Source of the DNA: Brumimicrobium mesophilum
GTDB lineage: Bacteria > Bacteroidota > Bacteroidia > Flavobacteriales_D > Crocinitomicaceae
DNA: 64,000 nucleotides
NCBI RefSeq assembly: GCF_003025005.1
Contig: NZ_PVSS01000002.1
Location: 62,001-126,000, forward strand
Direction: 5' to 3'
Shown: positions 27,815-36,615 of the stretch, one piece after another
How the letters are laid out: each line of letters opens with the position of its first letter
Position numbering within the stretch: the stretch's first letter is position 1
Program-made: the position numbers and the translations under genes
The notes under the pieces: generated by a model
The model's database searches: none
Seen by the model: the letters and a program-made list of their open reading frames with translations, nothing else
What the model was told of the DNA's origin: nothing

Positions 27815-28951
27815 CTATTTTTTTCCTACTCTTGAACTTGCTCCGGCTTTTACTTTTTCCTCAAGAACTAATATTACAGTCTTTTTCAAATCCTCATAAT
27901 CGAAATCTTCCTCAAAACCATATAAGAACGTTGAATGTGTTCCATCTTTATCCATTCCAAGCATATATTTTGGACCACCTAGTTCAACGGACATAGGTGA
28001 ATTTTCTGTTTGAATTGTAAATTCTGTTTCCCCCTTTTCATTTGTAATGAAAAAAATGTGTTTGTAATATAGTTCTCCCTCTTTTTCTTCAAACCTTTCG
28101 TACACGTAGATTAATTTTTCATTCCAATCAAATTGATCAAAACAAAACATATTTGTAAGATTGCCTGGTAATTTATCTTGTTCATATCCTTTATACAGTT
28201 TTTCTTTAAGTGGTATCGCTTTTTTATACTCCTTCCTTCCATAATAAATTTGAATTAATTTCACATAAGAATTGTAGTCACCTGGTGCTAATTCAATCAA
28301 TTCTTTAAATGCAATTTCTGATTTATCATAGTCCTTTTTAAGGAACTCATAAACCCCAATATTATAAATTGCATTGAGATAAGAAGGAGATTCTTTTGAA
28401 ACAGTTTCTTTCGCTATGTAATAGGCAATTAAAGCTTTTTCAGGTTGATTTAGTTCAGCATACATCTGAGGAATCATGGCGAAAGGTCTATCTATGGATT
28501 CACCTTTTTCAGTAGCAGTTAAATACGCAGAAAGTGCTTTTTCAAATTTGTCTTGGCTAAAATAAGCATCTCCTAATCCAACAAAATAAGTGGTTCTACT
28601 CGCGTCAAGCTTGATGGCCTCTTCGAAGGATTCAATTGCATGATCATATTCTCCCATAAAATTTAAAGTCATCCCTTTAAAGTAATGCGCATCTGGATCA
28701 GTCCGATTCTTTTTAATCGATAAATTCATGAGTTTAAGTGCATTATTATCATCAGCCTTCATATAATAAGCCAAACCAACATAGTAAATTGCTTTTGCGG
28801 GATATTCACTTACATTTTCGGAAAATTCAGAAATAATCTGTTCATATTTCTCCTCTGCGTAAGCTTTTTCTAACTGAACTATGATCTTATCTTGAGCATA
28901 ATAATTTAAACTCAAAAGGATGAAAATTAAGGTATTTAGAATTTTTCTCAT
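27815..28951 (-). CDS. Exported TPR-repeat protein
   Basis: Protein of 378 residues with a signal peptide (MRKILNTLIFILLSLNYYAQ) and several tetratricopeptide repeats between about residues 55 and 250 (AKAIYYVGLAYYMKADDNNA, DAHYFKGMTLNFMGEYDHAI, YFVGLGDAYFSQDKFEKALS, AIYNIGVYEFLKKDYDKSE). The last 120 residues are a non-TPR beta-rich domain. It is likely periplasmic, acting as a protein-interaction scaffold; partners are unknown. It is downstream of the DUF1963 gene (108 bp gap). Confidence 0.8.
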   Translation of the reverse strand: MRKILNTLIFILLSLNYYAQDKIIVQLEKAYAEEKYEQIISEFSENVSEYPAKAIYYVGLAYYMKADDNNALKLMNLSIKKNRTDPDAHYFKGMTLNFMGEYDHAIESFEEAIKLDASRTTYFVGLGDAYFSQDKFEKALSAYLTATEKGESIDRPFAMIPQMYAELNQPEKALIAYYIAKETVSKESPSYLNAIYNIGVYEFLKKDYDKSEIAFKELIELAPGDYNSYVKLIQIYYGRKEYKKAIPLKEKLYKGYEQDKLPGNLTNMFCFDQFDWNEKLIYVYERFEEKEGELYYKHIFFITNEKGETEFTIQTENSPMSVELGGPKYMLGMDKDGTHSTFLYGFEEDFDYEDLKKTVILVLEEKVKAGASSRVGKK

Positions 28952-29059
28952 AAATATTAAATATAGTAGCGAATCTTAACGTTGCCTGATTAATTGATAA
29001 ATCTAAGAATAATTATTTAGGTAATTCACCAAAATGCAAGTCATAAATTTTAAACAACC

Positions 29060-29962
29060 CTAATAGCATTGGAGTACACACCAACAATTGTCAAAGTTTT
29101 TGTCCATTAGATCTTGTTTTCTGATCCAGAAATAAAGTTTTCCATCATCTCCCCACATCATTCCTGTAGAATCTTCGTCGGAATCAATTTGAAAAAGTAA
29201 AATCCAATCTTCTTTCCCTGATTCAAGTTCCTTTCTTTTTGGGTCATTATAGCCGGTTGAATCTCCACAAAACAATCCATTAGTTACCAATTGACACTCC
29301 AATTCCATTGCACCTTGAACACAATCTGCATAACCTAGAATTTGATGTTCTATGTCACCACTAATTTCCATATATTCATCCAACTCATCGTCAGAAAGTA
29401 ATCCATCAATACTATAATGTTCCCAACCAGGTAAACTTAAACTATTGTCAAATTCTATTTCGTTGGCTCGAAAAATAGAATGTTCTTCCAAATCACTTGG
29501 AAAATCGTGTCTCACGAGATCTGTATCTAAAGTTGTAAAAATTACTTTAAATCGGTCTTTATCTTCTGGGTCAAAACCCCAAGCTTCCTGATTAGCACAA
29601 TAAAAAAATGAAATCAGTCCCTTTTCAGGAAGTAATTTAGATGCATCATAATTACGAATTTCATCGCAATTGATTTGTCCTATAAATGAAAGCGATTTGT
29701 TCGCATTATTAGTTGGCCAGTTTATGCCTGTTGCTAGGTCCGGCTTCCCTCCCATTTTGGAATTTCCAATTGGAATTTTAGCCTCATCACTTTCAACCAA
29801 TTCAACATCAATTTTAGGTCTAATTAAGGATTCAAACAAATGAAACTTCGATCCTAAATCAAAAGTCTTAAATAGAGTTTCTATTTCTTTATTGGTTTTT
29901 GGCTCGCCTTCCAAAACATAACCAATATTCAATTCATTTTCTTCTTTATTGTTGTTTTCCAT
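29060..29962 (-). CDS. DUF1963 (YwqG-like) protein
   Basis: Cytoplasmic protein of 300 residues with the DUF1963/YwqG hallmarks: IPIGNSKMGGKPDLATGINWP near residue 65 (the family's 'GG.P.L..g..WP'), LSFIGQINCDEI, LPEKGLISFFYC, LLGYADCVQG-like HQILGYADCVQ and WILLFQIDSDEDSTGMMWGD near residue 260. Function is unknown; members are common in accessory and immunity-like gene clusters. No signal peptide. It follows the decayed remnant at 29998-30278. Confidence 0.85.
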   Translation of the reverse strand: MENNNKEENELNIGYVLEGEPKTNKEIETLFKTFDLGSKFHLFESLIRPKIDVELVESDEAKIPIGNSKMGGKPDLATGINWPTNNANKSLSFIGQINCDEIRNYDASKLLPEKGLISFFYCANQEAWGFDPEDKDRFKVIFTTLDTDLVRHDFPSDLEEHSIFRANEIEFDNSLSLPGWEHYSIDGLLSDDELDEYMEISGDIEHQILGYADCVQGAMELECQLVTNGLFCGDSTGYNDPKRKELESGKEDWILLFQIDSDEDSTGMMWGDDGKLYFWIRKQDLMDKNFDNCWCVLQCY

Positions 29963-29997
29963 GTTGCTTGATTTAAAGTTATAATGTTGTCATGAAA

Positions 29998-30278
29998 TTA
30001 ATCATTTTTAAACCATTTCCTAATCGCTGATAATGACCATATTTTCCACCATTTTTTATTTTCACCTCTATTTTCTTTTGATACTGCTAAAAGGTTTATT
30101 GAAATTCTAGATTCACTTTCAATTATTTCTAAGGATATCAAACCTAATATTTCGTTTTTATCCTTTATTTGAATTTTATAGATATTGTTGTCCTTTTCTT
30201 CATTCTAATTGAACCAAAATTTAGATTTCGTGATTAAGTCAAAAATATCTGAATGAGCATAAGATTTTCCATCCTAAA
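29998..30278 (-). pseudogene. Remnant of a small protein gene (paralogue-like tail of 27080 gene)
   Basis: A minus-strand frame of about 93 codons lacks any start codon and is split by one in-frame TAG. Its upper part reads DGKSYAHSDIFDLITKSKFW and its lower part YKIQIKDKNEILGLISLEII, ending NKKWWKIW plus a short basic tail. The ending matches the last residues of the gene at 27080. It looks like the 3' end of a lost relative. Confidence 0.55.
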
Positions 30279-30290
30279 CATTAGATTTAA

Positions 30291-31136
30291 TTATTTCTTT
30301 TGATAAACACGCAAGCCAAAACAAGGAGTAATATCACTTCCAAATACAGATTCAAATGGATGCCATATTTTATCAAGCTTGATTTTATCATTTTTGGTGA
30401 TGAAAATGTATGATTTAGATTTCTCAATACGAGCGGTTGAATTGAAGTTGATACCTTCATTATTCATAGAATCCAATTCATCAATTGCACTAAAACTTTC
30501 TAATCCTATGAAAATACCGTTTTCAGGCACTCTAATGTTCTGACCTCCAACTTTGATTACACCTTCTTTCTTTAGACTATCGACAGATATCTTTCTGTGA
30601 TATAATATTTTACTTGGCAATCCCATTGAGTCAGGTTCATATAAATAAACTCCATAATTCTCAGCATGTTGCTTTCTTTTTAATTCCAACAAGATTTCAC
30701 CAACAAAGGTGTTTTGTGAATGATAGGGTATAAATACTGTTAATATTGAAGAGTTAATTAAAGCACTTTTGCTTTTACTTTTATTACGAATATTGAAATA
30801 ACCTATATCAAATAGCTCATAAGAACTATAAGGTTTAATAATCATTTCTTCTATCTCTTGTGGTTTTCTTTGCATAAAAACCGTATCAATTTTCGAATCA
30901 TATTGTATGAATTTCGGGAAATAATTGAAATGAAAAAGTGAAATTAAATCAGAGGAGTAATTTTTGATGATAATCTCTCCTTTCGAACTAGAAAGTAAAG
31001 TGTCCTTTTGCGATAAAATTAAAACTTGAGAAATAGGTGCTAGTGTAAGTGAATCCAAAACCAAAATTCGTTTGATTTGTGAATCTACAAATTGAGAGAG
31101 GGAAAAAAGAATAACAGTCGTGATTATATATTTCAT
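30291..31136 (-). CDS. Exported carboxypeptidase-regulatory-like protein
   Basis: Protein of 281 residues with a signal peptide (MKYIITTVILFSLSQFVDSQ) followed by a short beta-sandwich that resembles CarboxypepD_reg-like domains (ILVLDSLTLAPISQVLI, then SSSKGEIII). The rest is beta-rich and unrecognised, with an EEMIIKPYSSYELF junction and VPENGIFIGLESFS near residue 205. It is probably periplasmic or on the outer membrane. Its own transcription unit seems likely, since a terminator lies just upstream (31161-31196). Confidence 0.65.
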   Translation of the reverse strand: MKYIITTVILFSLSQFVDSQIKRILVLDSLTLAPISQVLILSQKDTLLSSSKGEIIIKNYSSDLISLFHFNYFPKFIQYDSKIDTVFMQRKPQEIEEMIIKPYSSYELFDIGYFNIRNKSKSKSALINSSILTVFIPYHSQNTFVGEILLELKRKQHAENYGVYLYEPDSMGLPSKILYHRKISVDSLKKEGVIKVGGQNIRVPENGIFIGLESFSAIDELDSMNNEGINFNSTARIEKSKSYIFITKNDKIKLDKIWHPFESVFGSDITPCFGLRVYQKK

Positions 31137-31155
31137 GTGGAACTTTAATAAAGGT

Positions 31156-31198
31156 GCAAAAATGAGGCTCTTTCAGAAGGAAGAAATAGCCTCATTTA
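31156..31198 (-). terminator. Rho-independent terminator
   Basis: On the minus strand AATGAGGCT pairs with AGCCTCATT (9 bp stem, 18 nt loop) followed by a T-run (TTTTTG). It lies between the possible small gene at 31212 and the gene starting at 31136, so it ends the unit containing the genes at 31433-32397. Confidence 0.65.
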
Positions 31199-31211
31199 TT
31201 GAATTTACCTT

Positions 31212-31352
31212 TTAGTATTTAAATTTTGAACCATGCAACATTAACAAGGATGTCCATATGTAGTAGATGAACACGCTTCTGATAAATTTAGGAGTAACAG
31301 AAACTAGCAATATTGCCATCTTCTCCTCGTTAGTCGCATACTTCTTACTCAT
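31212..31352 (-). CDS. Possible 46-residue small protein
   Basis: An ATG at 31352 opens a 46-residue frame (starts MSKKYATNEEKMAILLVS, ends LHGSKFKY) with a hydrophobic middle that could form a membrane segment. It lies 80 bp after the gene at 31433 in the same direction and is followed 14 bp later by a terminator, so it is probably transcribed. No homologue is recognised and it may be a chance frame or remnant. Confidence 0.35.
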   Translation of the reverse strand: MSKKYATNEEKMAILLVSVTPKFIRSVFIYYIWTSLLMLHGSKFKY

Positions 31353-31432
31353 TAACTTAAGCCTAAAGTTGGCTCTACTTTACCAAGTTTCTATTTCGTT
31401 ATTTGCTCATAACTAAATTATAATGTTTAAAC

Positions 31433-31891
31433 TTAGTAATTAAATTCAATTTTGCAAACAACTTCAACATTGTATTTCTCTTTAAATTCAAGTTTTATGC
31501 CTTCTGAGTCCACACCTATTCCAGTAGAAAAATAGACGAATTTATTTTGAGTTTTATCAAATTCGAATCGTTCTAACAATTCATCACAACTCTTGCCATG
31601 ATAATTATTAGTAAAAACAGTTCTATTGTAAACTTCTAATGAATTGTAAGCCAAAATCATTTCGGATGAAATTAGTAGAATAGAAATAACCAATATGGAC
31701 TTTATAAATTTAGGTTTCCGCAGTTTTGGAATCAAGGATAACAAGGTTAAAATCAAAATAACTCCCAATCCGATAAGCTGAATATCCATTATTAAAGCAT
31801 CACTGTCGAAAATATAAAGATATTTTCTATTGAAAGCTAATAATGCAAGTCCAAGAAGTAGAAATAAAAGGATAAATATGTATTTTCTCAT
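31433..31891 (-). CDS. Small inner-membrane protein
   Basis: Unrecognised protein of 152 residues with three hydrophobic segments (about residues 4-20, 30-52 and 62-85) and a soluble C-terminal domain of about 65 residues that contains one Cys in GKSCDELL and one in VEVVCKIEF, possibly paired. It is 5 bp downstream of the lipoprotein gene at 31897, so the two are an operon. Confidence 0.65.
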   Translation of the reverse strand: MRKYIFILLFLLLGLALLAFNRKYLYIFDSDALIMDIQLIGLGVILILTLLSLIPKLRKPKFIKSILVISILLISSEMILAYNSLEVYNRTVFTNNYHGKSCDELLERFEFDKTQNKFVYFSTGIGVDSEGIKLEFKEKYNVEVVCKIEFNY

Positions 31892-31896
31892 TTAGG

Positions 31897-32397
31897 TTAC
31901 TTTATTAGCTTCTCTTCTTTCCTCCATCGTTCCCAAGACATCATTTGCATGGTGTCAGTGAATTTCTTTTCATTACTTAAATTTGGAGAAATATTTTCAA
32001 CTGAACCATAAAAACTTCCGAATTCATATTTGTATATGTGGAGAGCAAAAATATTTGGAACACCGGTTATTGCACTGCGTGGTTCAATAAATTTTATTAC
32101 CAATGTTCCAGCACTGTCAGAAAGATGGTAAGTTTTTAGCAAACTATCAGAAGAAAATCCATCATCGTAAAGCGAATCATTTTTAAATTTAATAAATCCC
32201 AAACCACCTTTTTTAAAAATCAACAGTACCGTGCTATCTCCCCATACTCGGATTTTATTCTTTAATAACTCTTTGTTTAAAACAATAGAATCTTTTGCTT
32301 GAACTGAAGAATATTCAGATTCTAAGGTTTGAACGTTATCATTAGTGCAGCATAAGATAATTATTAATAAACCCAGAAATAAAGGAAGGAATTTCAT
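31897..32397 (-). CDS. Putative lipoprotein
   Basis: Unrecognised protein of 166 residues. The N-terminus MKFLPLFLGLLIIILCC is a lipoprotein-type signal with a Cys pair at the lipobox position. The mature domain is mixed alpha/beta, with RVWGDSTVLLIFKKGGLGFI near residue 50. Its stop is 5 bp before the next minus-strand gene. Function unknown. Confidence 0.65.
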   Translation of the reverse strand: MKFLPLFLGLLIIILCCTNDNVQTLESEYSSVQAKDSIVLNKELLKNKIRVWGDSTVLLIFKKGGLGFIKFKNDSLYDDGFSSDSLLKTYHLSDSAGTLVIKFIEPRSAITGVPNIFALHIYKYEFGSFYGSVENISPNLSNEKKFTDTMQMMSWERWRKEEKLIK

Positions 32398-32473
32398 CTA
32401 AAGGCGCTTAATATGTTGAGGTATAATATTATTGATATATCATGTAATGAAGTAAATATACATTATTAATAAA

Positions 32474-32614
32474 TCATAACATCAATTTTTCAATTACCAA
32501 TTCTATATCAGTCATGAAAGAATCATATTTTGATGCGAAAAATTTTTGATAGAATTTTATTTGGGTTAATTTTTCTTGACGATGCTTAGGAAGTAAATCG
32601 AATAGTTTACTCAA
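32474..32614 (-). CDS. Possible 46-residue basic protein coupled to upstream gene
   Basis: A TTG at 32614 opens a 46-residue frame (MSKLFDLLPKHRQEKLTQIK, ending IELVIEKLML) that overlaps the stop of the 744-residue gene by 8 nt in the pattern TTGAGTAA, a typical coupling arrangement. Composition is protein-like, amphipathic and basic. There is no ATG and no known homologue, so this is a candidate only. Confidence 0.4.
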   Translation of the reverse strand: MSKLFDLLPKHRQEKLTQIKFYQKFFASKYDSFMTDIELVIEKLML

Positions 32615-34841
32615 AAGTCTTAAACTTCACTGATCTGGCCCCAACAGTGATCCTAGATTTATCAATTGCTTTGTTTAATTTATCAATCACTTTCGTTGCT
32701 TCTTCTCTTGGCAAATACTTACCTGCTAAGATATTCAATTCGCTTTTTAAAGTCTTCAAAGTCGTGTATGCTCGATAGGCACTCAACATTTGGTTTCCAC
32801 TGAATTTATTTGAATTCATAAAGGAAAGTAAGTCGGGATTCGTGGGTTTGAAATTGCTTCTTACAGGATCGGTGAAACTGTTGACTTGTAATTCTACATT
32901 TCTTTCGATGTGAATGATTACTTCCGTCATTCTTAAACTTTTGAAAACAGAATCTTCTCTTGCAGCTTGACGTTCTTCGGCTGAATTACCAGGATAATCT
33001 GAAAGTTCATCTGGTGAATAATTGATCACCACTTTGTCATTTTTAAATTTCCCTACTCCTCCACCTCGGACAATGATATTGAAGTTTTTCTTTTTATCTA
33101 CCAATGCCTCAAAAAATTCAACTACTGCAATAGAATCTTGCTGCTGAAATAGCGTAGCTTGATTCAGTTCATATTTGTCAACATCAAACAAATCATTAAT
33201 GCGCAATTGAACTTGCGAAGTATATAATGGAATGGCATCAGTAATATTAATATGCAACATCACTTCATCGTGCTGACTGCTTAAATATGAAATAGGCATT
33301 GCCAAAAGAGTAACATCAAAACTTTCTTTATCTTCTGTAGCTGGAAAAACGAATTCTTGAGTAACTATATTGAATGTTGTTGAATCTGCGAAAAGGAAAT
33401 ATCCATCTTTCTCTACGTATGGAACCCACTTTGCTCCAATCTTATCATACATTTTTTGCGCTCGCGTAGAAAGTTCCATTTTTAACATCAAAGCATTTTC
33501 CTTATCTGCTTTTAACTTGGTAATTCTAGCTTCTATGCGTTTTAATCTATTGTAAGATTGAACAACCTTTTCCTGCCTGACCTTACGTTTATCACGTTTG
33601 GAATCCGTTTTATACTTCGTGTGATTTGTGGTAATTGTGCTGTAGCGAATGTCGTTTAATTCTTTTTCCGTTTTATCAATTTCTAGTTTGGTTTCATCAC
33701 GTTTTTCTTCTAAAACTTTTATTTGATAATCAAAACCTTTTTTACCCGTGATCATCTCCTCCAATTCAGCAATATCCTTGTTTACTTGATTAATTAAAGA
33801 GTAGTAAGTCACACCACCTCCAAAAGCAGAATCAGGAGATAGAAATCGGGTATTGCTTGCACCAAACAAAGGGTAATAATCTCTCCCCTTTCTAACAACT
33901 ACGGTAGTTTGTTTTTCTGAATTATATCCCCAAACATCCAAGTGAATATTTGTTTCTCTTCCCGCACCAGGAGTTTGAAAACTATGAGAAGTATATCCCA
34001 TTGGAAGCACTTCAGGTTTTTTCTTTTTAGAATTGGGTTTTATTCCGATATAAGCATCATAAGGAAAAAGTCCTACTGCTTTTGGTAAGCCTCTATTCCA
34101 TCTTCCGCGTTCATCTTTTTCTCTTTCTTCAAATAAACCAGAAGTAGTAGAACCATCTCCAGCAGCTGTTAAGATATTTTTAAAATAATCTGCTTTTCCA
34201 CCCAATTGATAAAATATTTGCTCTGTTCTGTCTGAAACCCATTTATTCACCGCTGAATTATAGGCTAAAATCACTTGTAGCTTTTCTTCCTCTGTCCAAC
34301 TACCAAAGCCATCAAGTATTGCGACTTTATCTTTAAAAGTTAAAGTTGGATTGGTTAATTTTTCAATTCTTTTATTTAGAACGACTTCATCTTTTTTTTC
34401 TCTTTTGGCTTGTTCTGGCAATTCATCCATCAACAATCCTTCAAACTGCTCATAATCTGACAAATTACCGTCTTTAATCAGGGTATTACTTCTATAAGAT
34501 TGAAGCAATTGATTCAATTCCCATATCGCCATTTTATTGGACAATTCAGCAAGTAAACCTTTTGGGGAACGGCTAATTTCTTGTGAATAAATGACCAATA
34601 AATCGGGTTGATTGATAATTTTTTGTTCGGTAGAATCATAATTGATATCTCCGTTTGGCAGTCTCACCTCTTCTCCTTTAAAGTCAATATAACGACCGAT
34701 ATTTAATTCTAAAATCGGACTTTTTCTAACGGTATGATAGAGATAGGCTTTACTTTGAGGAGTTAGAAAGTAGTCTTCTTGCGCTTCAACTGAAAAGCTA
34801 GAAATAAGCATAAGAAGTAAAATCGTGCGAAAGTTATTCAT
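32607..34841 (-). CDS. Large exported coiled-coil protein
   Basis: Unrecognised protein of 744 residues with a signal peptide (MNNFRTILLLMLISSFSVEAQ). Residues ~375-470 form a strongly charged coiled coil (KGFDYQIKVLEEKRDETKLE and RLKRIEARITKLKADKENA). The N-terminal part has GLFPYDAYIGIKPNS and TNIHLDVWGYNSEKQT; the C-terminal part has beta-rich VEFFEALVDKKKNFNIIVRG. Probably periplasmic or outer-membrane associated. A near-consensus -7 box (CATATTTG) ends exactly 4 nt before its ATG, as at three other genes here. Confidence 0.7.
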   Translation of the reverse strand: MNNFRTILLLMLISSFSVEAQEDYFLTPQSKAYLYHTVRKSPILELNIGRYIDFKGEEVRLPNGDINYDSTEQKIINQPDLLVIYSQEISRSPKGLLAELSNKMAIWELNQLLQSYRSNTLIKDGNLSDYEQFEGLLMDELPEQAKREKKDEVVLNKRIEKLTNPTLTFKDKVAILDGFGSWTEEEKLQVILAYNSAVNKWVSDRTEQIFYQLGGKADYFKNILTAAGDGSTTSGLFEEREKDERGRWNRGLPKAVGLFPYDAYIGIKPNSKKKKPEVLPMGYTSHSFQTPGAGRETNIHLDVWGYNSEKQTTVVVRKGRDYYPLFGASNTRFLSPDSAFGGGVTYYSLINQVNKDIAELEEMITGKKGFDYQIKVLEEKRDETKLEIDKTEKELNDIRYSTITTNHTKYKTDSKRDKRKVRQEKVVQSYNRLKRIEARITKLKADKENALMLKMELSTRAQKMYDKIGAKWVPYVEKDGYFLFADSTTFNIVTQEFVFPATEDKESFDVTLLAMPISYLSSQHDEVMLHINITDAIPLYTSQVQLRINDLFDVDKYELNQATLFQQQDSIAVVEFFEALVDKKKNFNIIVRGGGVGKFKNDKVVINYSPDELSDYPGNSAEERQAAREDSVFKSLRMTEVIIHIERNVELQVNSFTDPVRSNFKPTNPDLLSFMNSNKFSGNQMLSAYRAYTTLKTLKSELNILAGKYLPREEATKVIDKLNKAIDKSRITVGARSVKFKTFE

Positions 34842-35009
34842 ATTACAAATATGGAAAAAAGTTTTAGGATTTTTTAAGGCATTTTAAGGAGTTATCAACA
34901 ACTGTATGGTGGGTATAACGCTTAAAATTGCTGTGTGTTACATGAAAATATTGAATGAATAAATCTTTCTTTGCTCAAAATTTTTATTTGTGGTGGCACA
35001 ATTTTTTAT

Positions 35010-35041
35010 TTGTAGAGGCACAATGCATTGCACCTCTACAA
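35010..35041. repeat. REP-like palindromic element
   Basis: TTGTAGAGG and CCTCTACAA are perfect 9-bp arms around CA, the palindrome CAATGCATTG, and CA. About 28 bp upstream a degenerate copy of the left arm (TTTGTGGTGGCACAA, about 34987-35001) is repeated directly. TGTAGAGAC...GTCTCTACA elements of this kind are, from memory, dispersed in Bacteroidota and other genomes as REP-like repeats. It lies upstream of the lptF/G-type gene. Confidence 0.6.
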
Positions 35042-35073
35042 TAAATCACTATTTTCGCAGTTGAATTAAAAGA

Positions 35074-36615
35074 ATGAAAAAACTCAGTATTTTTTTCATA
35101 AAATCATTTGTGGGGCCGTTTTTAGCGACCTTTTTCATTTCCATGTTTATGCTTGTAATGCAATTCTTGTGGAAATATATCGATGATTTGATGGGTAAAG
35201 GTTTGGAAATAAGCATTATTCTCGAACTCTTGTTCTATGTTTCTGCTAGTTTATTGCCATTAGCCCTTCCGTTGGCCATTTTACTTTCTTCATTAATAGT
35301 AATGGGAAATCTAGGTGAATCTAATGAATTAACAGCGCTAAAATCAAGTGGCCTCTCAATTTATAGAATCTTAAGACCACTCACAGGAGTAGTGATTTTA
35401 ATTGCCATTGGAACATTTTATTTTTCCAACTACGTAATTCCAATTGCAAATTACAAATGGCATTCAATCATTTGGGATATTCAAGAAAAGAAAATGACTT
35501 CCTTCCTTAAACCTGGAACCTATACTCAGGAAATTGATGGATTTAGTATAAAAATTAAAGAAGGAAAAGACAACAGCTTTAAAGATATCATCATTCACGA
35601 TAGAAGGGTGAGCAGCGAATTAAAAACCATAAGGGCTGATTCAGGTGAATTTTACCAATCTGAAAATGGAGAATTCTTATTCTTCAAACTTTTTAATGGA
35701 GATGTAATTGAAGAGTTAAGAAATGTTGCAAATTTTCAAGGAAAAAGCAGTTCTAAAGGAGGTGTTTTTCCAGGTAGGAAATCCGATTTTAAAACCGCAA
35801 CCTATAAAATGGACATGACTGGTTTTAAATTACAACGCACTAAAGATGACATGTTCAAAAATGATTATGAAATGCTGAATGTATTTCAAATTAATGAAAC
35901 AGTTGACTCTATGAAGATTCGCTATAGGGAGTTGATTGATGTGTTGGCAGAAAACACCAAAGTGAAACATGCATATTTCCAAGCCTTGAATTATGCAAAT
36001 AAAGTTAAGCTTGACACGGCTAATCTACTTGCTGACATGCCAAATTATAATTCAATAAAAAAATATAAAGAGAATACTGCCAGAAATGACTCAGCAAATA
36101 TTAAAAAATCTAAGCGTGATTCTGCAAACATCATAATCCCAGTTTATAACTTCGACGACATGACTGATGAAAATAGTGAAAACACTATCAATCACATGAA
36201 AACGCAATTAAGAAACAATATTAAATCAGCTGAAAGTCAAATCAGTATAGATGAAAACAGACATCGAAACTTAAGAAGATATGAAATTGAATTTCATCGA
36301 AAATTCGCTTTGTCCTTTTCAATTATTGTCTTGTTTTTTGTTGGTGCACCGCTAGGAGCTATTGTAAAACGTGGTGGATTTGGAGCTCCAGTTGTTATCG
36401 CTGCTCTTCTCTTTATGGTATACTTTGTATTGATCACAATTGGAGATGGGATGGCTAATAATGGGGTGATTACGCCTTTCTTCGGAATGTGGGGACCAAA
36501 TATAATTTTGACACCTGTGGCTATCTTATTAATGATGAGTGCAGCAAGAGATAGAAGTGTTGTGACTATTCCTAAGATATTCAAAAAGAAGAAAAAGATT
36601 AAAAAGACTAATTAA
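35074..36615 (+). CDS. LptF/LptG family permease
   Basis: Inner-membrane permease of 513 residues of the LPS-export ABC machinery (LptB2FG). It has the family's layout of three N-terminal membrane helices (residues ~10-30, 50-75, 98-120), a periplasmic beta-jellyroll, and three C-terminal helices (~413-435, 440-460, 470-490). The N-terminal GPFLATFFISMFMLVMQFLW and C-terminal RKFALSFSIIVLFFVGAPLG are typical. An extended charged region (~260-400) between them is larger than in E. coli LptF/G (~360 residues total). Whether F or G cannot be told. It is directly followed by the first glycosyltransferase gene, with no gap. Confidence 0.88.
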   Translation: MKKLSIFFIKSFVGPFLATFFISMFMLVMQFLWKYIDDLMGKGLEISIILELLFYVSASLLPLALPLAILLSSLIVMGNLGESNELTALKSSGLSIYRILRPLTGVVILIAIGTFYFSNYVIPIANYKWHSIIWDIQEKKMTSFLKPGTYTQEIDGFSIKIKEGKDNSFKDIIIHDRRVSSELKTIRADSGEFYQSENGEFLFFKLFNGDVIEELRNVANFQGKSSSKGGVFPGRKSDFKTATYKMDMTGFKLQRTKDDMFKNDYEMLNVFQINETVDSMKIRYRELIDVLAENTKVKHAYFQALNYANKVKLDTANLLADMPNYNSIKKYKENTARNDSANIKKSKRDSANIIIPVYNFDDMTDENSENTINHMKTQLRNNIKSAESQISIDENRHRNLRRYEIEFHRKFALSFSIIVLFFVGAPLGAIVKRGGFGAPVVIAALLFMVYFVLITIGDGMANNGVITPFFGMWGPNIILTPVAILLMMSAARDRSVVTIPKIFKKKKKIKKTN

